Positions 34,733 through 43,613 of a stretch of 64,000 nucleotides of DNA are shown here, in pieces; positions within the stretch are counted from its first letter, which is position 1, and each line of letters begins with the position of its first letter. The notes below the pieces were generated by a model, which worked only from the letters and a program-made list of their open reading frames with translations, made no database searches and was not told the origin of the DNA. Origin of the DNA: Methanosarcina vacuolata Z-761 (GTDB lineage: Archaea > Halobacteriota > Methanosarcinia > Methanosarcinales > Methanosarcinaceae); contig NZ_CP009520.1 in the NCBI RefSeq assembly GCF_000969905.1, forward strand, positions 310,001-374,000. The letters are read 5' to 3'. The translations under genes and the position numbers were made by a program.

Positions 34733-35935
34733 ATGTTATACAGAAAAATGCCAAAGAACGGGGACGAGCTCTCGATACTTGGATTCGGATGCATGCGCCT
34801 CCCCGTAAAAGAAGACGGTAGTATAGATGAAGAAAGAGCCATCAAGCAGGTGCGCTATGCAATCAACCAGGGTGTAAACTATATTGATACTGCCTGGCCA
34901 TATCACATGGGAGAGAGCGAGCCTTTCTTAGGTCGTGCCCTTGCCGATGGATACCGTGAAAAGGTGAAACTCGCAACAAAACTTCCTTCGTGGCTTATAG
35001 AGAGCCGAGAAGATATGGATAGATTCCTCAATGCTCAATTAGAGAAACTCAAAACCGACCACGTTGACTATTACCTTATCCACGCTCTCGTTGGTGACCT
35101 GTGGGACAATATTGAAAATCTTGGTGTAGCTGATTTCCTTGACAAAGCCAAAGCTGATGGCCGAATAATTAACGCAGGTTTCTCCTTCCACGGTTCGGGA
35201 GAAGACTTCAATCGAATAGTGGATGCCTATGACTGGGACTTTTGTCAGATCCAGTATAACTTCCTGGACGAAAAGAATCAGGCAGGTACCAGGGGTTTGG
35301 AATATGCAGCTTCAAAAGACCTTGGAGTAATCATTATGGAGCCCCTCCGTGGAGGAAACCTCACAAATCCAGTACCCTCTGCTGTAAAAGAGATCTGGGA
35401 TGAGGCTCCGACGAAGAGGACCGCTGCAGAATGGGCTCTTCGCTGGGTATGGAATCACCCAGAAGTCACTGTTGTCCTCTCTGGAATGAATGAGGAAACA
35501 CATATTGAAGAGAACCTTAAGGTGGCAGGCGAGGCTTACCCGAATTCCCTGACAGAAACTGAACTGCAGCTAATAAATAAAGTAGAACAGAAGTACCGCG
35601 AACTGATGAAAGTAGGCTGTACAGGCTGCAGATACTGTATGCCCTGTCCATCAGGGGTGAACATTCCACTCTGTTTCGAATTGTACAACAATCTCTACAT
35701 GTCCAACAATGCAGACGATGTAAAGTTCTTCTATGCTGCACAGTTGAGTGGTGCCATATCCGTTGGAGAATCCGGATTTGCATCTCAGTGCGTACAATGT
35801 GGACAGTGCCTTGAAAAATGTCCCCAGCACATTGATATACCAACGATGCTTGAATCCGTTGTCGAAGAACTTGAAGGATCTGACCTGGAGGAGAGAGTTA
35901 ACATGGCAAAGCAGTTGTTCAAGAAGCAAATTTAA
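34733..35935 (+). CDS. aldo/keto reductase with C-terminal 4Fe-4S ferredoxin domain
   Basis: A 400-residue two-part enzyme. Residues about 1-290 are an AKR barrel: LGFGCMRLPVKEDGSIDEER at the start, INQGVNYIDTAWPYHMGESE, TDHVDYYLIHAL, and PLRGGNL. The tail (about 285-400) has CTGCRYCMPCPSGVNIP and CVQCGQCLEKCPQHIDIP, two cysteine clusters of the 4Fe-4S ferredoxin type. Such fused enzymes probably take electrons from ferredoxin or NADPH to reduce carbonyls or quinone-like compounds. CAGGAG and the inverted repeat at 34679 precede it, matching the hydrolase gene. Confidence 0.92.
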   Translation: MLYRKMPKNGDELSILGFGCMRLPVKEDGSIDEERAIKQVRYAINQGVNYIDTAWPYHMGESEPFLGRALADGYREKVKLATKLPSWLIESREDMDRFLNAQLEKLKTDHVDYYLIHALVGDLWDNIENLGVADFLDKAKADGRIINAGFSFHGSGEDFNRIVDAYDWDFCQIQYNFLDEKNQAGTRGLEYAASKDLGVIIMEPLRGGNLTNPVPSAVKEIWDEAPTKRTAAEWALRWVWNHPEVTVVLSGMNEETHIEENLKVAGEAYPNSLTETELQLINKVEQKYRELMKVGCTGCRYCMPCPSGVNIPLCFELYNNLYMSNNADDVKFFYAAQLSGAISVGESGFASQCVQCGQCLEKCPQHIDIPTMLESVVEELEGSDLEERVNMAKQLFKKQI

Positions 35936-35966
35936 AAGCGAGAACAATTCTAAGTGCCAAAAAAGC

Positions 35967-36019
35967 AAATGAAGATATCTTTTAATCTTTAAAAGCCAGA
36001 CAAAACGATATCTTCATTT
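35967..36019. terminator. long nested hairpin after the reductase gene
   Basis: AAATGAAGATATC (35967-35979) pairs with GATATCTTCATTT (36007-36019), a perfect 13-base stem. The 27-base loop contains a second stem, CTTTTAA/TTAAAAG. It is probably a terminator or mRNA 3' end structure. Confidence 0.55.
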
Positions 36020-36123
36020 TCCGCTGTTCATCTTCATGTTTAGTTAATTATATTCATTCAACTTTGAAATTATGAATTTTTACCTCGAATTGCAAAGCAA
36101 CAACCAGATAATTCTGAAAATCA

Positions 36124-36200
36124 AGCTTGTATGAGTATAGTGCTGGCTTGTATGAGTATAGTGCTAAACTCTATAAAGTCAAACTCTAAAAAGTCTCCAA
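36124..36200. repeat. short direct repeats upstream of larB
   Basis: GCTTGTATGAGTATAGTGCT occurs twice (about 36124 and 36145), followed by related AAACTCTA-AAAGTC units. Confidence 0.7.
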
Positions 36201-36282
36201 ACGAATAAATTGTTATCCAACAACTTGATATTTAAACTGTTTATTGCTAAAGCATTTAATTTTTTTAAGCAAAGGTTAATAC

Positions 36283-37122
36283 ATGGATCTGACTGACATA
36301 CTTAAGGCTGTTAAAGAGGGAAAAATGGATCTTGAGAGTGCGGAGCAGCAGGCTCGGGGCCTGGGGTTCGTCTCTTATCTGGATATAGCAAAACTTGATT
36401 CTCACAGAAAAAGCAGAACAGGAGTAATCGAGGCTATTCTTGCCGATTGTAAAGATCCTGATGACGTGGTAGAAATTGCGAGGGTCATGGTTGCTGAGAG
36501 CAAAAGAGCCCTTATTACGAGGGTCTCGCCAGGGCATCTCGAAGCCTTAAAGCAGGCCTTTGGCCAGGATAAACTGGAGTGGAACAGCAGGGCTCGTACA
36601 GTTGTTATCCATGACGGCACGCCTGCCCCTAGAACCGGGGGAGTCGTAGGGTTCGTTTCAGCAGGCACGGCAGATATCCCGGCTGCGGAAGAAGCCAGGG
36701 TTGTAGCTTCAGAAATGGGTTGTGAGACGGTTGCGGTTTATGATGTGGGTGTTGCGGGAATCCACAGGCTTATCCCGGCGCTGGATAAACTGAAAGCCAG
36801 GATGCCAGGAGCAATCGTCGTTGCGGCTGGGAGGGAAGGAACGCTTCCCACAATAGTTTCAGGATTAGTTGACGTGCCTGTAATAGGGCTTCCGGTTTCG
36901 ACAGGCTACGGAGCAGGTGGAGGAGGAAAGGCTGCCCTGCTGTCAATGCTCCAATCCTGTTCCACACTTGCAGTTGTAAATATTGATGCAGGCTTTGTTG
37001 CGGGAGCGTATGCGGCCAGAATCGCAAATATGATTGCGGCTGCTTATGCCCACGGCAAAGAGGATAGGGCCGGGCAGGCAAAAGAGGGTAACGGCAATAA
37101 AAAGGGGATAAAAAGGGAATAA
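36283..37122 (+). CDS. larB: nickel-pincer cofactor biosynthesis protein LarB
   Basis: A 279-residue protein. The N-terminal helical domain (DLTDILKAVKEGKMDLESAE) is followed by an AIR-carboxylase-like domain (about 125-260). Motifs: GVVGFVSAGTADIPAAEEAR, VVAAGREGTLPTIVSGL, PVSTGYGAGGGGKAAL. LarB carboxylates and hydrolyses nicotinic acid adenine dinucleotide, the first step towards the SCS nickel-pincer nucleotide of lactate racemase-type enzymes. larC follows 68 bases later; larE, which adds the sulfurs, and any LarA enzyme are not in this window. The last dozen residues are basic and repeat-like. Confidence 0.93.
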   Translation: MDLTDILKAVKEGKMDLESAEQQARGLGFVSYLDIAKLDSHRKSRTGVIEAILADCKDPDDVVEIARVMVAESKRALITRVSPGHLEALKQAFGQDKLEWNSRARTVVIHDGTPAPRTGGVVGFVSAGTADIPAAEEARVVASEMGCETVAVYDVGVAGIHRLIPALDKLKARMPGAIVVAAGREGTLPTIVSGLVDVPVIGLPVSTGYGAGGGGKAALLSMLQSCSTLAVVNIDAGFVAGAYAARIANMIAAAYAHGKEDRAGQAKEGNGNKKGIKRE

Positions 37123-37190
37123 AAAGGGAATAAAAAAAGAATAAAAGGAAAAGAAAAAGGAAAAGAAATCGAAATGCAGGAAAGAATTTT

Positions 37191-38381
37191 ATGAAAGCAC
37201 TTGTATTCAACCCTTTTTCAGGGGCAGCAGGAGATATGATCCTTGGGTGCACTCTCGATCTAGGAGCTAACCGAAAAATGGTTAAAGAGCTGATAGAAGC
37301 TTCTGTCAACGTATCCGTAGATATAAGAGAAGTTATGAAAAAGGGAATAAAGGCCCTGGATGTCCGGATTAACGTACCTGAAAAAGAACCAGTCCGTACA
37401 TATCCAGAAATTCTGGACGTGGTAAAGGCCGCAAAACTGCCCTCCGGTGTGGAAGCAAGTGCCCTTGATATCTTTTCGAAGTTGGCCGAGGCCGAAGCTT
37501 CAGTTCATGGGCAGACTGATCTTGAGAAGCTTCATTTCCATGAGGTTGGGCAGAGTGATGCGCTTGCTGATATAATCGGCTCTTCGGCAGCTATCTATTC
37601 CCTTAACTGCGATTCCGTTTACTGCACTCCTATAAATGTAGGCAGTGGGACAATAGAATGCGCACATGGAGTTCTTCCTGTGCCAGCGCCTGCAACCCTT
37701 GAGCTTCTCAAGAAAGGAAAATTTTATTTCAGGGGAGGGGCTGAGCAAAAGGAACTTCTTACTCCTACAGGGGCTGCTATTCTTGCTCATTTCGCAAGAC
37801 CTCTGGAAGCTTTTCCTCAGGGCAGAGTAATTTCAATAGGTTATGGAGCCGGGGATTCCGAGCTTGCCGGGCCCAATGTACTGCAGGGAATGTTATGTGA
37901 ACTTGATTCCTGCCTGATTACGGATATAATTGAGGTACTCGAAACGAACGCTGATGATGTGAGCGGAGAAGTACTGGGGAACCTGTTTGAGGAGTTACTT
38001 GCTATGGGGGCAAGGGATGTTGCAATTCTCCCGGCAACGATGAAAAAAGGCCGTCCTGCTCATGTTATTAAAGTCATCGCAAAACCTGAAGACACTGAAA
38101 AACTCGCCCGGAAAATCATTATCGAAACAGGGTCTCTGGGTGTGAGAGTTATCCCTACCCGGCACAGGTTGATGGCTGCCAGACGAATAGAACCGGTTAA
38201 GTTTGAGGTCGAAGGGCAGATATATGAATCTGCTGTCAAGATTGCCAGGGACTCTGAGGGAATACTGCTCAATATTTCTGCCGAGTTTGAGGATTGCAAA
38301 AAAATCGCAAAAGCGAGTGGCATCCCTGTAAAAGAGGTTATGAGAAAGGCAGAGGAAGCTGCAAGAAAGCTTTTCTCATGA
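37191..38381 (+). CDS. larC: nickel insertion protein LarC
   Basis: A 396-residue protein. FNPFSGAAGDMILGCTLDLG is the family start, LHFHEVGQSDALADIIGSS the metal-associated motif, and ETNADDVSGEVLGNLFEELL opens the C-terminal part. LarC is a CTP-dependent nickel insertase that completes the pincer cofactor. In Lactobacillus larC is split by a programmed frameshift; here it is one continuous frame. The ATG follows AGGAAAG. It forms a probable operon with larB. Confidence 0.93.
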   Translation: MKALVFNPFSGAAGDMILGCTLDLGANRKMVKELIEASVNVSVDIREVMKKGIKALDVRINVPEKEPVRTYPEILDVVKAAKLPSGVEASALDIFSKLAEAEASVHGQTDLEKLHFHEVGQSDALADIIGSSAAIYSLNCDSVYCTPINVGSGTIECAHGVLPVPAPATLELLKKGKFYFRGGAEQKELLTPTGAAILAHFARPLEAFPQGRVISIGYGAGDSELAGPNVLQGMLCELDSCLITDIIEVLETNADDVSGEVLGNLFEELLAMGARDVAILPATMKKGRPAHVIKVIAKPEDTEKLARKIIIETGSLGVRVIPTRHRLMAARRIEPVKFEVEGQIYESAVKIARDSEGILLNISAEFEDCKKIAKASGIPVKEVMRKAEEAARKLFS

Positions 38382-38435
38382 AATCCTTAAAAGGTCTGAA
38401 ATCAGTAAAAAAATAAAGAACGAAACAGATTTAAA

Positions 38436-38592
38436 ATGAGTAGCGAAGCTGAAAAGTAAAGTTGAAAAGTAAATCTGAAAAGTAAAGTTGAATCGTAAAG
38501 TTGAAAAGTAAGTCTGAAAAGTAAAGTTGAATCGTAAAGTTGAAACGTAAAGTTGAAAAGTAAGTCTGAAAAGTAAAGCTGGAAAGCAAAAG
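38436..38592. repeat. tandem repeat array after larC
   Basis: A dozen imperfect units of about 13 bases (GAAAAGTAAAGTT/ATCT) lie between the convergent larC and asd genes. Confidence 0.85.
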
Positions 38593-38651
38593 CCTTCTTA
38601 AGCTGTGAGGCTTTCACTTTTCATTCTATTTTGCTTGTAAGCCATCCAGAT

Positions 38652-39680
38652 TTAAAGTTTGCCCATTGAATGCAGGAGTTCCGCATTCAGCACACTTGCC
38701 CCGGCTGCTCCACGGATGGTGTTATGTCCCATTGCGATGTAGCGGATTCCTTCTCTTATACGGCCCACTGAAACGCTCATGCCTTTTCCCATGTTGCGGT
38801 CAAGGCGCGGCTGAGGCCTGTCAATTTCATCTCTTACAATTAAAGGTTTTGCAGGTTCGGAAGGAAGTTCTTTCAGCCTTGGGTCAAATTTCAGAAAAGC
38901 TTCCCTTACTTCTTCAGGCGTTGGTTTATCCCTCATTCCGGCCCAGATGGCTTCTGTATGCCCATCTATTACAGGAACCCTGTTGCAGGAAGCACTTACT
39001 TTCATATCTGCAGGCACGACTTCAGAGCCGTTGAACTCTCCGAGGAGCTTTAAAGTTTCAGTTTCCATCTTCTTTTCTTCATTTCCTATGTACGGAATGA
39101 TATTGTCGTAAATTGCCATTGCGGCAACTCCGGAAAAACCTGCGCCTGAGATCGCCTGCATTGTGGCTACCTGTATGGTTTCAAGTCCAAACTGCATAAG
39201 AGGCTTTAAGGTGACAGTCATGACAATAGTGGAACAATTGGGGTTTGTAATGATATATCCGTCCCATCCTCTTGCATCCTGCTGGACTTCGAGAAGCCCG
39301 AGATGTTCTGGATTTACCTCCGGAATCACAAGAGGTATATCCTTTTCCATCCTGTAGGATGAGGCATTGCTTGCCACTGCAAATCCGGCCTTTGCAAATT
39401 CGGGTTCCACTGTCAGGGCAAGGTCTGCAGGAAGGGCCGAGAACACCACTTCCGCATCTACGGCTTTTGGATCTACCGGAACAACTTTGATATCTTCAAC
39501 GCTTTCCGGCATAGCTGTATCTAACCTCCAGCCTGCGGCTTCTTTATATGTTTTGCCGGCGCTTCTCTCGGATGCTGCGAGGGCTGTAATCTCAAACCAG
39601 GGGTGGTTTGCAAGTGCTTCTACAAATCTCTGCCCAACAGCGCCTGTGGCGCCTAAAATACCCGCTTTAATTGCTACCAT
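38652..39680 (-). CDS. asd: aspartate-semialdehyde dehydrogenase
   Basis: A 342-residue NADP-dependent enzyme. The nucleotide motif [14 protein letters not shown] is at residues about 9-22, and the catalytic cysteine lies in [13 protein letters not shown] (about 145-157). HTEAIWAG and a [13 protein letters not shown] tail are typical. It makes aspartate semialdehyde for lysine, threonine and methionine, and in methanogens for 2-amino-3,7-dideoxyheptulosonate, whose synthase gene lies at 46444. GGAGGTAGC precedes the ATG. The ferredoxin gene upstream is separated by a long tandem array. Confidence 0.96.
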   Translation of the reverse strand: MVAIKAGILGATGAVGQRFVEALANHPWFEITALAASERSAGKTYKEAAGWRLDTAMPESVEDIKVVPVDPKAVDAEVVFSALPADLALTVEPEFAKAGFAVASNASSYRMEKDIPLVIPEVNPEHLGLLEVQQDARGWDGYIITNPNCSTIVMTVTLKPLMQFGLETIQVATMQAISGAGFSGVAAMAIYDNIIPYIGNEEKKMETETLKLLGEFNGSEVVPADMKVSASCNRVPVIDGHTEAIWAGMRDKPTPEEVREAFLKFDPRLKELPSEPAKPLIVRDEIDRPQPRLDRNMGKGMSVSVGRIREGIRYIAMGHNTIRGAAGASVLNAELLHSMGKL

Positions 39681-39705
39681 TTAAGCTACCTCCGGAAAGA
39701 TAAGA

Positions 39706-39966
39706 GTCATTGACAAAACTGATTGATAAAACTGATTGATAAAACTGACTGATAAAACTGACTGATAAAACTGATTGATAAAACTGATTGATAAAACTGA
39801 TTGATAAAACTGATTGATAAAACTGACTGATAAAACTGATTGATAAAACTGATTGATAAAACCGATTGATAAAAACAACTAATAAAAACGATTTATAAAA
39901 CCGACTAATAAAACCGATTGATAAAAACAACTGATAAAAACGATTAATAAAACCGATTGATAAAAA
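39706..39966. repeat. 13-base tandem repeat array between ferredoxin and asd genes
   Basis: About 19 copies of GATAAAACTGATT with small variations occupy most of the gap. It produces long open frames on the minus strand that are artefacts of the repeat, not genes. It is the longest array in the window. Confidence 0.95.
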
Positions 39967-40013
39967 GGAAAAAGAAAATTGGAATAAATAGATTATTCCA
40001 ACTAGTTACCTTT

Positions 40014-40196
40014 TTACTCTTCTACTTTAATTGCCTGGTTCGGGCATGCCTCTTCACATGCACCGCATTCTACGCATTCGTCATTGTCGACTACTGCGAT
40101 TCCCTTTTCTTCATCAAGAGTGATTGCATCATTGGGGCATTCATCTACACAGGTTCCACATCCGGAACATTCATCTGCATTAACTGTTGCTGGCAT
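40014..40196 (-). CDS. 2[4Fe-4S] ferredoxin
   Basis: A 60-residue ferredoxin with two C-x2-C-x2-C-x3-C-P clusters: [18 protein letters not shown] and [18 protein letters not shown]. It is an electron carrier of the clostridial type. It lies upstream of asd on the same strand, with 330 bases of repeat-filled DNA between; a functional link to amino acid biosynthesis is possible (ferredoxin-dependent homocysteine synthesis uses aspartate semialdehyde) but is inference. Confidence 0.95.
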
Positions 40197-40432
40197 ATTT
40201 ATTCACACTCCTTTTTGCTTACTCGATATATACGGAAATTAAATGGGACGTTTTTGAAACTTCCATAAGATATCGAAAAGTTTGGTCATAACGCCATTGA
40301 CAAGACAAACATAAAAACTTATCGCTTTTTAGCAAAAGGAAGCTTTCTAAAATCAGGATGGAGTTAACCACCAGGCAACTAAAAAATCTTATTGAAAGTT
40401 ATAAAATAAAGGGAAAATTAAAAAAAATTTAT

Positions 40433-40741
40433 TTAACACACCGAATCGTGCATGGAAATTCCAGAAGCGGTCAGACGATACATTCCATCTTCGAGTTTCA
40501 GAAAGCCTTCCTTTAGCAGAAAATCCATATGGAACTTAAAGAAGAAGTCATTTAATCCGGATTCATCCTTTAGCTGTTTTTCAGTCTTTCCAAAGATTCC
40601 AACAATCCGGAGGAGCTTTCTTCTTTCAGGGCTTACGGAAATCTTTTCCATCATCATGTGTTCCAGTTTGACAGCTTCTCCTTCAGTAGGCTCACTTTTG
40701 TTTTCAAAATAAGCATCAAGTTCATCAATTTCCTCGCTCAT
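40433..40741 (-). CDS. small winged-helix-like protein
   Basis: A 102-residue protein. The acidic N-terminus (SEEIDELDAYFENKSE) is followed by a region that reads as a winged helix: KLLRIVGIFGKTEKQLKDES, FHMDFLLKEGFLKLEDGMYR, LTASGISMHD. The pattern helix, helix, beta wing (KLEDGMYRLT) is good for DNA binding or for dimerisation. It resembles small Methanosarcina regulators, but I cannot name the target. TGGAG precedes the ATG. It is a single gene between a ferredoxin and a CobW gene. Confidence 0.65.
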   Translation of the reverse strand: MSEEIDELDAYFENKSEPTEGEAVKLEHMMMEKISVSPERRKLLRIVGIFGKTEKQLKDESGLNDFFFKFHMDFLLKEGFLKLEDGMYRLTASGISMHDSVC

Positions 40742-40865
40742 GTTAAGACTCCATTATTTTTTTGTAATTATAAAACCTCAACTCTTTTTTATACAGTTCC
40801 GAAAAGGATAAGTGTGATTGCAAACCTCTTAATTAAGTTGCAGGTTTCTACCATACCTTTAAGTT

Positions 40866-40978
40866 TAGTTGTAAGTTCAGCTTTAATTTAACTTTGAGTC
40901 AAGCCTAAGTCCAGCTTTAATTTAACTTTGAGTCAAGCCTAAGTTCAGCATTAAATTATCTTTAAGTTGAGCCTGACA
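40866..40978. repeat. imperfect direct repeats
   Basis: Three units like AGTCCAGCTTTAATTTAACTT with GAGTCAAGCCTA-type linkers occur after the CobW-type gene. Confidence 0.6.
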
Positions 40979-40983
40979 TATTT

Positions 40984-42084
40984 TTAATCGTCTTTCCTGT
41001 ATATATTAACCTTGCATATTTGCTCATTTTCATGTTCACCATGACTCTCAGCGTGAGCATCAGTACCATGCTCATGGACCTCTTTTTCAAAGACAAAACC
41101 TGATTTCTTGAGATTTCCTTCAATAGTACTTTCAATTATCTCTATGAGTTTATATTTTGAGACCTTTGTAATTGCGGAAAGCAGCCTGAGTTCGATGTTC
41201 TCATTTTCCAGAGCAGGAAGAAGCTCTACCTGAGGCACTTCTTTAGATGAGGTTACACTGCCCTTAACCGCAGATTTCGGAAGTTTCATGGAAAGCTTTA
41301 CATGCCCTATAAACTCAGGATTAAGTTCCCGAACTCTATCCTGAATGGTCTGAAGGTTTTCTTCTATGAAACGTACACTTTCTTCAGGGCTGAACTCCCG
41401 TGGTTCAAGGGTATAGAGAGCTGAGTAAGCTGAAACCTCAGAGAGTTCAATGGAGTTTTTCTTTTCCTGGGAAGGCTTTTTAAATCCCGGTACAGCGAGG
41501 TGAATAAGTAGTTTTTCGAATTGTTCATCTTCATGTTTTGCGGAAAATTTCAGAATATGGGCTTCCGGGTTCATCTCGTAGAGCATTTTCTCAGCAGCCA
41601 GGACAGTTTCTATAGGCGTTACGTCAATCTTGTTTATGCAGAGAACTTCAGCATCTTTTATCTGCGTCTCTATAAACCTCGGGATCTGTTTTGCCTCGGT
41701 CCCGAACCGACCAGGATCTATAAGGGTTACTATCGGGGCAAAGGAGAGCTCAGAGAGTCCCATTGTTTCGATTTCTTCTCGTATCTGACCAGGGAAGGCG
41801 ATTCCTGTCGGTTCGATAATAACAACGTCAGGCATAAACTCTTCTTCAAGAGTCTGAAGAGTATACTGCATGCTTATCCTGAGTGTACAGCAAATACAGC
41901 CACTTGTAAGTTCCTCGGTTACAATGCCAGGCCTTGTAAGAATATCCCCATCAAGCCCTATTTCCCCTATTTCATTTACAATAATCGCAGTCTTCTTTCC
42001 TGCGTTACTGAGCTGCCTGCTGATTTTCAGTATAGTGGTTGTTTTCCCGCTTCCGAGAAAACCTCCTATGATCATGACTTTCAT
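40984..42084 (-). CDS. CobW/G3E-family GTPase, metal-related
   Basis: A 366-residue G3E GTPase. Walker A is GGFLGSGKTTT (about residues 7-17); the zinc-binding CxCC motif is GCICCTL (about 62-68); INKIDV supplies the guanine-specificity motif. The C-terminal end is His-rich (HEHGTDAHAESHGEHENE), which suggests metal storage or delivery. CobW proteins act as metal chaperones (zinc, cobalt or nickel). Methanosarcina needs cobalt for corrinoids and zinc for methyltransferases; which is served here is unknown. AAGGAGAG precedes the ATG. Confidence 0.9.
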   Translation of the reverse strand: MKVMIIGGFLGSGKTTTILKISRQLSNAGKKTAIIVNEIGEIGLDGDILTRPGIVTEELTSGCICCTLRISMQYTLQTLEEEFMPDVVIIEPTGIAFPGQIREEIETMGLSELSFAPIVTLIDPGRFGTEAKQIPRFIETQIKDAEVLCINKIDVTPIETVLAAEKMLYEMNPEAHILKFSAKHEDEQFEKLLIHLAVPGFKKPSQEKKNSIELSEVSAYSALYTLEPREFSPEESVRFIEENLQTIQDRVRELNPEFIGHVKLSMKLPKSAVKGSVTSSKEVPQVELLPALENENIELRLLSAITKVSKYKLIEIIESTIEGNLKKSGFVFEKEVHEHGTDAHAESHGEHENEQICKVNIYRKDD

Positions 42085-42160
42085 GTCTCTCTCCTTTTTT
42101 CAATAATAAAATTGTTTTTTAGACGGTCGAGTGGTATAATCTATTTTAAGATATATATAA

Positions 42161-42396
42161 AATTGGCAGTGCCGCCAGAATCAGCAGAATTGCAGCTCAA
42201 CCCTTTTAAAAAACTGCTTGGCTGCGAGCCATTTATCAAAAATTTGAACGAAAACCTCGAACAACGACATGGTCGAAAAGTGCTAATAAGAAAGCAAATA
42301 AGACCTTTAAACCAAAAAAGAAGAAATCCTTTTATTACCGGGAGAAATTATCGGACAGCTTGTAAAGACTCAGGGGTTTTACGCTTCGTCCTATAA
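42161..42396 (+). pseudogene. possible gene remnant, unknown
   Basis: One plus-strand frame reads VPPESAELQLNPFKKLLGCE then PFIKNLNENLEQRHGRKVLI before ending at 42396. No start codon is placed well and there is no ribosome binding site, so it is more likely a remnant or chance frame. Part of a longer open frame across the CobW gene is a shadow. Confidence 0.2.
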
Positions 42397-42474
42397 TTTC
42401 TTGTATCTTATTTTGTCAACGTTTTCTGCCGACTAACCGGGCAATTTGCATGATTCTAAATAGACGTGTTGAAT

Positions 42475-42705
42475 TTATTTTTTAGATCGCTTTTTTAAAA
42501 AACCAAATATACTAAACGATGTCCTATAGTAAATCCTGTTATACACTGCTTTTTTTGGATTCTTTATAAGTCCCGTTCCCTTTTTTCCATAAAATGGTAC
42601 TACAGCCTTTTTTACTTTACGTTTTAATTTGCCTGTAGTCCTTGCTTTAATAGACTTTTTCAAAGATGGTTTTCTGAAACCAAATTTCATAAACTTCCAC
42701 ACCAT
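42475..42705 (-). CDS. small basic protein, phage-like motif
   Basis: A 76-residue, very basic protein. The segment FRKPSLKKSIKARTTGKLKR followed by VPFYGKKGTGLIKNPKKAVY resembles a motif (ARTTGK...NP(F/L)YGKKGMG...NPKKAxYNK) that I recall from proteins of Gram-positive bacteria and their prophages. That suggests lateral transfer from Firmicutes or their phages. It lies at the border of the transposon-remnant region. The role is unknown. A TATA-like and AT-rich sequence lies upstream. Confidence 0.5.
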   Translation of the reverse strand: MVWKFMKFGFRKPSLKKSIKARTTGKLKRKVKKAVVPFYGKKGTGLIKNPKKAVYNRIYYRTSFSIFGFLKKRSKK

Positions 42706-42978
42706 TGATTTTATTTTAAAAATAAAAATATAACATTAGTATATAACTGGTTTACTTCTTCTTAATCAGAATAAACGCTGTCAATAGAATACACAAAGTT
42801 TGAATACTCCCAGTCCAGACAAAAACGGTGTTTCACGCTTTACATAGACTTCTCTCATCTGTGATCCTTGAGCATGTGCCATTCAGCTTTGTTTCCATTT
42901 ATGGCATTAGCATTGGGAACCAATGATATCATTTGGTATTTCCAGGTAATAGTGAATAGACATGTTATAAATGGTTTT
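42706..42978. other. intergenic region, no gene seen
   Basis: AT-rich region between the phage-like gene and the transposase remnant; no frame on either strand looks coding. Confidence 0.4.
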
Positions 42979-43341
42979 TTATATTTCCCTCTTAATCATA
43001 ACTCTTAACCGTCGACAGATACGGTTATTCGTAAAACTCCATTTTAAATCATAGTTCTTTTTAATATGAAACTTGGAATAACTTTTTATTTTTCCCACAG
43101 CCCATATTATCCTGATAAGCTTCCTGGCTGATGCACATGTTGCGGTATTGCAGTGCTTTCCTTCACTTATTGTTGAAATACGTTCCAATCACAGGTTGAC
43201 ACTTTGCCTGCACAAAAGCTCTTCCCAAAACCCATCTTAGCAGTTCTGATCCACTGTTGTCAGGTCCTGAAATCACTTCCTTTTTTAATTCTCTTGAAGC
43301 TGATTTTACACATTTCTTGAACTTCTGAACTTTCAGCATAC
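42979..43341 (-). pseudogene. IS110-family transposase remnant
   Basis: On the minus strand, 43188-43341 reads SGSELLRWVLGRAFVQAKC and then ends at a stop; a shifted frame continues at 42979-43188 with ISEGKHCNTATCASARKLIR then IIWAVGK. Together they match the C-terminal domain of IS110/IS1111 transposases (SKLLRWVLVQAA..., AVVAVARKLLRIIWAM). The N-terminal catalytic half is absent and there is a frameshift, so it is dead. Confidence 0.65.
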
Positions 43342-43432
43342 GTTTGTTTTATGAAAATGCAGCTATAAAAGTAAAGTTACATGTCACTCTTTATACGAGT
43401 TATCAATATGGCCTTAATATTTGAAAAAAAAG

Positions 43433-43613
43433 ATTGCGTTCTCATCAAGGAACCTGGAAGTTCTGAACGGCTCTAAGAGATTTTTATATGGGAAGAGATA
43501 CTGAGGTACTGGACTCACGGGTTGCGAGCTTTGGTTAATTCTCTTTCCGTTTGATCCCCTTAATTATGGAGTAGATACTAATGAATTGGGTGTTAAAGGG
43601 ATGAGAACGCAAT
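43433..43613. mobile_element. MITE-like element with 14-base inverted ends
   Basis: ATTGCGTTCTCATC (43433-43446) and GATGAGAACGCAAT (43600-43613) are perfect inverted repeats bounding 181 bases. There is no coding frame inside. It lies 90 bases from an IS110 remnant but its ends are unrelated to that family's usual structure. Confidence 0.6.

Noticed and set aside
39667-39930. Minus-strand frames of 65-87 residues rich in SVLSISFINQFYQ repeats
   Set aside because: They are translations of the 13-base tandem array, which stays open in all frames; no ribosome binding site and no conserved protein.
41521-42396. 291-residue plus-strand frame
   Set aside because: Nearly all of it is antisense to the well-supported CobW-type gene; only the last part outside that gene might be a remnant.
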